This document shows positions 57,766 through 64,000 of a stretch of DNA of 64,000 nt, one piece after another. The position numbers were made by a program, and so were the translations under genes. This DNA comes from Solanum dulcamara. Lineage: Eukaryota; Streptophyta; Magnoliopsida; Solanales; Solanaceae. The notes under the pieces were generated by a model that saw only the letters and a list, made by a program, of their open reading frames with translations, did not search any database and was not told where the DNA came from. Each line of letters begins with the position of its first letter. Within the stretch, counting starts at the first letter, position 1. The DNA is taken from contig NC_077245.1 in the NCBI RefSeq assembly GCF_947179165.1, forward strand, positions 36,573,286-36,637,285, in the 5' to 3' direction.

Positions 57766-57950
57766 ATTAAGTTGTCCTTGCTGAATTACTTGAAATCCTT
57801 GCATTTCAACTTTTCTTGTCATGTGCTTGCAAAATTATGAAATATGTTTCGAACAATGTTATAAATTGCACTATTGTATTAATGATGGGTTGTTGGTTTA
57901 CACTCTACTCTACTCAAGCTAAGTCTTTCCTCATTCGAGGACGAATGTTC

Positions 57951-57965
57951 CCAAGAGGGAGATAA
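57951..57965 (+). other. polypurine tract of D
   Basis: CCAAGAGGGAGATAA directly precedes the LTR start at 57966, after GAGGACGAATGTTCC. Confidence 0.85.
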
Positions 57966-60449
57966 TGTAACACCCCCTAAAAACATTGTATATGATGTTC
58001 CAATTCTCGATAAAAATGATATATCTTCGGTATTTTGGCCATAAATTTTCATAGGTTGGTCCAAATTAGGTGATTCAAATTTTTAAATAACCCCAACAAC
58101 ATTACCTACAACTTTCGTGAAGACCATAATTTACGTTTCAGAGGCTAATTAGGTCAAATAAATTAATTTTGTAAGATAGGGTGTTGTGATGAAATAGAGT
58201 ATTTGTAGGAAAAAACTCATATCTCACTGTAGAATGCTCCAAATTGGTTGATTCTTAAACGACACGATAGTAGAATTCTAGAGCAGCAATTCATATAGAC
58301 ACTAAATTCCTAATGAGGAAGTTATCTTGTTCAAACGTAGCTTGGAAAAAGGGTATTTTGTTAAAAGAAAGTTCATCTCCCCAACCATGAAAAGATCTAG
58401 ATCCATTCGACATAATCCATGACATCAATAATCCTCCATTTGATATCACCCATGACATCACAATCTTTCATTAAATTTTCAGACTTTTTTTATAATTATT
58501 TTAATTATTATTAGGTCCTTCCTTCAAACCTATAAATACCCACCTTATTTCATCATTTTGTTCATCAAGCTTTCTCAAGCAACTATTCTCTCTATACACT
58601 TCTTTACTCATTATTATAGTTTTAGTTCTTAGTAGTGTAGAAATACGATTCCGGTGATTCATATACTCCAGGTAGTACACAAAATGCTCCGGTGAGGAGA
58701 AAAGGCTAGGATTCAAGAGTGTCCATTAAGTCCTTTAATTCTGAGTAACGCTTTGGATTCCAGGTATGTAAGGCTTAAATGAGAGTATTTCTTCCACTCT
58801 CATGCCTAAAGTATTTTAATTTTATGATAAATTATGTTTATTTTCTTTAAGCTTTACTCTAAGTTATGTGGGTGATTATCCATGACTTCTTCCACCCATG
58901 TAGTCCAAAAACTCTTTTAAGTAAATCTCTTGATTTCAAGTAATATTTACTTATGGGTAATTCTTATTTTTACTTAATAGCATGAATCATGGTTAAACTA
59001 ATGATTATTGGTCTATTTTGATGCAACATTATTTCATATGTATGAATTGATAGTTTGCAAGTAATTTCTCTATTTATCTCTTTAAAGGTCCTTGAAATTC
59101 ATGAACGGCTGTTTAAAGCATGATTTTTAATTAATGGATTTCAAAGTATTTATGCATATTTAATTACATATATGTTTTCAAGTTGAAATGACTTGAAACC
59201 ATCTAGTTTTACTATATTTTCAATGAAGTTTGACTTGAAAGATTTGACTCCAAATGAATATTTAAGAAAGCAATGTCTATGATAAAAAGGGAGTCTTATA
59301 AAATAAAAAAATGATAAAATACTATGAATGATGGATTCTCTATGCTATAAGGATAATTTTTGCATATTTAAATCACCAAATATTTTAATGATCTATCCTA
59401 CCGAATATGATATTTTGAATTCTCAAGTTATATGCTATGACTATTTTTTAAGTATTAAACTATTTCATGAAATTGGCTTAGCACCGTATGGGTCATTGAG
59501 GTGGGATTCGGTAAGGGAATGCTAGTAGCAACCCCTTGTCTCATTAATTATGTGTAAACATAGGAGCCCTTTTAGGATTAGGCTAATGGATCCATGAAAG
59601 CCCTTAAAATTAAAGTTAAATAAATAAATGAAGTTGATGGAGTTCTACCCGGTAAATAGTCTCCCCGGCCAACGTACGGGGTTATGTTGAATTCAATGAA
59701 TAGCTCGCATGGTTTTAAATGTCGATTATGGTCATCTTCCCATAAATGAATATTTTAACGGATATCTTTATGATAGATTATGCATGCATTGTATTATGTT
59801 TCATATTACATAAATATTTTAATGTTTCCTCAATGTTAATGCATGCCTACATACTTAGTATATTCAAAGTACTAATGCATACTCTTTTGCCTACATGATA
59901 TCACCATATAGGGAGCAGTGCTTCTCCTCGTTCTACTCCACGTGTCTAGTTGAGATCTCGTTTAAAGACTACATTTTGTGAGTTCTCAATTTTAATGCAT
60001 GCTTACATACTTAGTACATTCAAAGTACTAACGCATACTTTTTGCCTACATGATATCACCATCTAGGGACCAGTGCTTCTCCTCGTTCTCCTCCACGTGG
60101 CTAGTTGAGATCTCGTTTGAAGACTACTTTTGGTAAGTTTCCATGATCCAGAAATAATACTCCTTTATCTTTCTAGCTTGTGATATGTTGAGATCTTTAG
60201 ACACTTACTATGGTATTTCCATCTATTAAGATTGAGGGTGAGCTAGGAACTTGTCTTAGCCCCATTAATTTTAAAAGTTAGAGGTATTGTTTGACATATG
60301 TAAGTTGAAGATTTTCTATTATGATTTCCTCTTATTTATTTATTGTCATTATCTATAAAAGGCTAAAAGAATGCTAAGAGACTTATTTGAGATACTTTTG
60401 GTTCCTTATTCGCCATGTCACGTCTAGGCCCTAGGCTTGGATCTTGACA
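57966..60449 (+). repeat. 3' LTR of D
   Basis: 2484 bp, TGTAACACCCCCTAAAAAC to GGATCTTGACA. It is longer than its partner because of a 156-bp tandem duplication at 59837-60148. Confidence 0.88.
59837..60148 (+). repeat. 156-bp tandem duplication in the 3' LTR of D
   Basis: Two copies offset by 156 bp. Both contain CATACTTAGTA-ATTCAAAG, TACATGATATCACCAT, CAGTGCTTCTCCTCGTTC and TAGTTGAGATCTCGTTT. The second copy is closer to the single copy in the 5' LTR. Confidence 0.85.
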
Positions 60450-60454
60450 CAATT
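60450..60454. other. target site duplication of element D, right copy (CAATT)
   Basis: An exact match to 50682-50686. Confidence 0.92.
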
Positions 60455-61130
60455 CAACCAAAATTGAATGATTTTCTTGTTTGGCCTTGACGTTTTCAAC
60501 AAAACACTATTCTGAACAATTATGTATAAGAACTCCTCCATCATTGGAATCAACCAAACGCACACCTAAACGTGCTAATCTATGGACCTCTTTAACCAAT
60601 TCCCTCTTACCTTCCTCAAAATGTGTAACACTATCCATAGACAACTGACTAAAAGCATCGAGACAACATTTGCCTCACCCATATGGTACAATACGCTCAT
60701 GTCATAGTCTTTTAGGAGTTCAAGCCACCTCATTTGCCTAAGGTTCAAGTCCCTTTGGCTAAACACATATTACAAGCTTTTGTTTTCGGTAAACACATCA
60801 ATATATAACCAATAAAGATAATGGTACAAAATTTTCAAAGCAAACACAACCGCCGCAAGGTTCAAGATCATGGGTTAGATAGTTCCTTTCAAGAACTTTA
60901 AGTTTCCTAGAGGCATAGGATATAAACATACCGTGTTGCATCAAGATACAACCCAGACCAACACGTGAAGAATCACAATAAACAACAAACCCATGTGAAC
61001 CTTCGGGCAATGTCAAAATAAGAGCCGACATAAGACGATCCTTCAATATTTTGAAACTTTTCTCACATTCATCCGACATTGAAATTTTGCCTTCTTCTGT
61101 GTCAACATAGTTAAAGGTAAAGCAATATAC
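60455..61130 (-). pseudogene. RNase H and linker of E
   Basis: Minus strand. The frame 60798-61079 reads [40 protein letters not shown] and [20 protein letters not shown], then shifts. The frame 60575-60766 reads [20 protein letters not shown] and then loses the ADALSR word. It joins the integrase part left of element D. Confidence 0.75.
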
Positions 61131-61974
61131 GAAAACCCTTCAACAAACCTTATGAGTATCCGGCTAAATCAAAAAAGCTTATAATATCCGAAGGAAATAA
61201 TGGTCTAGGCCAATTCTTAACTGCCTCTATTTTCTTTGGGTCTATTTTAATCCCATCACCGGACACAACATGGACAAGAAATGCAACTTCCCTCAGCCAA
61301 AACTTGCATTTACTAAATTTAGTGAATAATTGCTTCTCTCTCAATGTTTGCAACACAATCCTCAATTGACCCATATGATCTTCTTCATTTCGAGAATATA
61401 TCAAAATGTCATCAATGAACACCACTACAAACATATCCAAGTATGGCTTGAAAATACGATTCATCAAATCTATAAATATAGCGGGAGCATTAGTCAAACC
61501 AAACGACATTACTACAAATTCAAAATGACCATATCTTGTCCAAAATGCCATTTTAGGTATATCGCACTCCCTTACCCTCAATTGATGATAACCGGAACAA
61601 ATGTCAATCTTAGAAAAGTAGATTGCTCCTTGTAATTGATCAAACATGTCATCTATCCTTGGAATTGGATACTTGTTCTTTATGGTGACCTTATTCAATT
61701 GCCAATAGTCTAACATTCCGAGTGACCCATCTTTCCTCCAAAAAAATAACACGAGAGCACCCCATGGTGAAATACTCGATCTTATAAATCCCTTATCCAA
61801 TAAATTCTTCAATTGTTCTTTAAACTCCTTAAGTTCCGCCGGAGCCATACGGTAAGGAGGAATAGAAATATCTTGGGTATCGGAAAGAAAATCTATGCCA
61901 AAGTCAAAAAACTTATTAACTATAGGGACCGACTCAAGAGTAGGAGTTTTGGAATCCACGTCCCTAACTGGCAT
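61131..61974 (-). pseudogene. reverse transcriptase of E
   Basis: One open frame of 274 codons (61150-61974), the longest in the window. In order: linker [18 protein letters not shown] (about codons 3-20), a short in-frame loss of the PDVFPDDLP-type linker, [19 protein letters not shown] (codons 38-56), fingers KKDGSLG where RMCIDY is partly lost (MLDYWQLNK), [13 protein letters not shown] with the first catalytic Asp (about codon 122), [15 protein letters not shown], and [13 protein letters not shown] with both other Asp residues (about codons 175-187), then thumb and connection to FFDLAGYS. All three catalytic Asp are present. Expression as a full polyprotein is excluded by breaks on both sides. 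Confidence 0.82.
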
Positions 61975-62400
61975 AATATGAAAAAATGCACCCCTTGGAA
62001 ATTATTTTCTAGGCCTTAATACATGAGATGAATCGACCCTATACCACTTAATTATTGCCTTTCCATTCAAGAATAGGCTCATTAGGAAAGTGAAACTTAA
62101 CCACGCGATTTTTATAATATATAGATGCGTAAGCAGCATCTAACCAATCCATACCAAGAATGATATCAAAGTCAGTCATTTCAAGTTCAACATGATCACA
62201 TGGAATAACTCTTGGCTAATACCAAATCACTAACAAGAGTATAAACCAAAAAAGGTTCTATTAACACTTTGGGGAATACATCAAATATCATAGAAATATA
62301 AGAAGTAACAAAAGACAAGTTGGCACCCAGAACAAGCATTACATAAATATCAAAGTTAAAGACTTGTAGCATACCCGTGACCACATCGGGAGTCTCATCA
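61975..62400 (-). pseudogene. protease of E
   Basis: Minus strand. The frame 62196-62384 reads TGMLQVFNFDIYVMLVLGAN followed by LSFVTSYISMIFDV. At the active site VLGA stands where DSGA is expected, so the catalytic Asp is lost. Further pieces near 62060-62190 match the region after the flap (DFDIILGMDWL-like). Confidence 0.68.
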
Positions 62401-63430
62401 ACATCTTGCCTAGCATGAAGAGCATAAAATCTGTTGTTACATTGGCCACCCTTGGGTTGAGCTTTGGACCCTTGTTTGACTTAGCCTCTGAGAGGACGAC
62501 CTTCTCCACCCTTGTTGGCAACATGAGGGCACTCGATTTGCTTATGGCCAATATTGCCACATCCATAACAAGGACCCATTCCCATCAAGCACTTCCCTCC
62601 ATGATTCTTTCCATAATTTGCACACTTAGGAAAAGAAGGACTACTAGCATTCACACCTCCTCCTCCTTGAGCTTTAGGGTATGGCACCCTATTCTTAGCA
62701 AAATTCTTCCCTAATCTTTGGCCTTGTTGAGAGCCTCCACTACTACCACTAGTCCTAGAATTTGAGAACCCACCTTAATACTGGGTCCTCTTAGAATCCC
62801 TCATCCTTATCTCCTTGAGCTTTTCTCCTTTAATTTGTTCAGCAAAAGTCATGAGCTGAGATATGTCCATCTCTTTAACAAGCATAGCGGTAAGACATTC
62901 CTTATCAACCAAGTCGGATACCCGCGATATGAATTGACTTATTCGAGAATGTGGGTCAGCAACCAATGAAGGATCATACTTGGATAGCTTAGTAAACTTG
63001 AGGGCATAGTCCCTCATCCAGTTATTGCTTTATCAAAGATTTATGAACTCCATCACTTTAGCCTCTCTTAACTCAAGAGGGAAAAAATGATCAAGGAAAG
63101 CAAGTTTGAAAGCTTCCCATTCAATAGGACCTTCATCCACCCTCTCCAATTCCATTGAGTGTACCAAACTTGGGAAGCACCCTTAAGTTGGTAAGCCACA
63201 AACTCTGCCTTTTCTTTTGAAGTCACCCCCATAATACTCACTATCTTTTAGACCTCATCAATGAACTCTTGAGGACCCTCATCAACTTTTGAGATATGAA
63301 ATTATGGAGGATTCATTCGTGCGAAGTCCCTCAGCCTTGAGGCCAGAGTAGGAACATTAGAAGGAGCTGCAATTCCTTGGTTAGTCACCACTGGGGCTAG
63401 CATATTAATGGCAGTTTAAAACTCTACATT
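62401..63430 (-). pseudogene. gag of E
   Basis: Minus strand. The zinc knuckle in 62481-62687 reads CYGCGNIGHKQIEC, a perfect CX2CX4HX4C. Upstream, 62775-63017 has MRDYALKFTKLSKYDPSLVA and CLTAMLVKEMDISQLMTFAE, and 63030-63330 has broken gag core text such as WYKLGTLNGIG-like and YQLKGASQVWYTQW. There are several shifts. This is the only copy here with an intact CCHC box. Confidence 0.72.
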
Positions 63431-63729
63431 AGTCATTTGGTCTGGTAGAGGACCATTGCCTTGATGAGCCGGTGAGCTTGGGCTTCATTAGCATTATTTC
63501 CCCATTAAAATGGAGGTCTTCTTGGATCCATTCTTCTGAAAATTGCAACGAAAGACCATTAGGGAAAACAAGTCTTATGGTAAACTCTATAGCACGACAT
63601 AGTTCATGAAAGAAATGTGAATTCCTAAAAAGTCTCATAGCCTCCTATTCATAAATGTGGCATGATTCAAAACCATAAATAAGACTCTACTTGACACATA
63701 TTGGACTCCCTAAGAGACTTGAACCTTGT
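63431..63729 (-). other. leader of E between gag and primer site
   Basis: About 300 bases. The minus frame 63429-63638 is open but resembles nothing. The region matches in position the leader of B (30677-30875) and D (53038-53235), with a CATAGTTTTGAATCATGCC-like word near 63660-63690, so it is treated as non-coding. Confidence 0.55.
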
Positions 63730-63741
63730 GCTCTAATACCA
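63730..63741 (-). other. primer binding site of E (initiator Met tRNA)
   Basis: The minus strand reads TGGTATTAGAGC, one mismatch from the initiator-Met complement, four bases from the LTR at 63746. Confidence 0.85.
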
Positions 63742-63745
63742 AGTT

Positions 63746-64000
63746 TGTCACAACCAGACCTAGGGCCTAGTCGTAACATGGTGATCAAAACCCCAAAGGG
63801 CTCCAACCAAGCCTATTGTACATATCATAAGCATTTATAAGGTAAAATAAAAGAGGAAACATCATAAGAGAGTCTAAACTATGAGTAGAAAACGAAGAGT
63901 GTCATATTACAACATAGACTCAAAATATTTATCCAATTAGATGCCTCTACTCGTGACCATCGGCAGGGGCTAAGACATGTCCCTAACTCACCCTAAATAT
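63746..64000 (-). repeat. 5' LTR of E (partial, cut by window end)
   Basis: Starts TGTCACAACCAGACCTAGGG and follows 46972-47226 closely to the last base of the window. Confidence 0.85.

Larger units (their letters stand above)
50687..60449 (+). mobile_element. element D: full-length chromovirus inside element E
   Basis: 9.76 kb plus-strand element with 5' LTR 50687-53023, 3' LTR 57966-60449, primer-site relic, gag, protease, RT, RNase H, integrase with chromodomain-like tail and polypurine tract in canonical order. The CAATT target duplication is perfect, and removing D joins the integrase and RNase H sides of E. Pol is the longest readable pol in the window: 55274-56767 stays in one frame with only two stops. 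The LTRs differ at well over 10% of positions by eye, so it is old despite its legible coding part. Confidence 0.9.
46972..64000 (-). mobile_element. element E: chromovirus, split by element D, running off the right edge
   Basis: Minus-strand element with a 3' LTR (46972-49063), a polypurine tract, integrase (to 50686), then element D, then RNase H, RT, protease, gag, a good primer site (63730-63741) and the start of the 5' LTR (63746 to the window end). Excluding D the internal domain is about 4.9 kb. The first 250 bp of the two LTRs agree at roughly 85-90% by eye. RT is nearly intact over 274 codons, but the protease active site and one integrase Asp are changed. The right target copy lies outside the window. 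Confidence 0.85.

Noticed and set aside
61150..61974. E RT as an intact, functional gene
   Set aside because: Flanked by breaks on both sides in one polyprotein, with lost linker and finger residues and a dead protease.
1..64000. Host protein-coding genes, tRNA genes, CRISPR arrays or bacterial-type operons
   Set aside because: No exon series, tRNA cloverleaf or spacer array was seen. Every recognisable coding stretch is retrotransposon gag-pol, apart from the transposase relic.

Overview
This window reads as plant repeat DNA: 64 kb of retrotransposon inserted into retrotransposon, with no host gene I can support. Almost all coding remnants come from one kind of element, Ty3/gypsy chromoviruses that resemble the Del/Tekay clade. 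The signs are gag with a CCHC knuckle, then protease, reverse transcriptase (FIDD), RNase H, an HHCC/DDE integrase and a chromodomain-like C-terminus, plus an initiator-Met tRNA primer site. The AT-rich composition, the LTR style (TGTAACACCCC start, GTCATGACA end) and the density of nested copies suggest a dicot, probably Solanaceae, in gene-poor heterochromatin. The organism call is inference.

Layout, left to right. (1) 1-133 and 10703-12815 are a plus-strand, mostly non-coding LTR element. It is split by element A (134-10697, minus), a LARD-like non-autonomous element with 3.45 kb LTRs of about 99% identity, a GTATA target duplication, a primer site and a polypurine tract. A contains only an integrase relic and, unexpectedly, a 5S rRNA-derived segment. 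(2) 12816-13704 is an unidentified GC-richer repeat. (3) 13705-19356 is a 5'-truncated plus-strand element (C1) that interrupts the integrase of a minus-strand element H1 (19357-26837). H1 also carries a solo LTR (S1), which contains another solo LTR (S2). (4) 26838-26918 is a plus-strand LTR stub. (5) Minus-strand element G (26919-28549 and 37951-39177) is split by plus-strand element B (28555-37945), whose gag is cut by a MITE. (6) The LTR at 39178-41341 serves both as 5' LTR of G and as 3' LTR of the next minus-strand element M2 (41342-44239). (7) 44240-46123 holds a plus-strand LTR, a PIF/Harbinger transposase relic and a gag fragment. (8) 46124-64000 is a stack of minus-strand LTR starts ending in element E. 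E is itself split by element D (50687-60449, plus, perfect CAATT target duplication). E runs off the right edge.

How the parts relate: nothing here works as a host operon or pathway. No copy looks autonomous, because each gag-pol has stops, frameshifts or lost catalytic residues. The best preserved pieces are the RT of E, the RT/RNase H/integrase of D and the integrase of E. Element A is the youngest insertion that can be dated from its LTRs and would need proteins supplied by a relative. Domain edges inside decayed pol regions are approximate; LTR edges, target duplications, primer sites and polypurine tracts were read directly.
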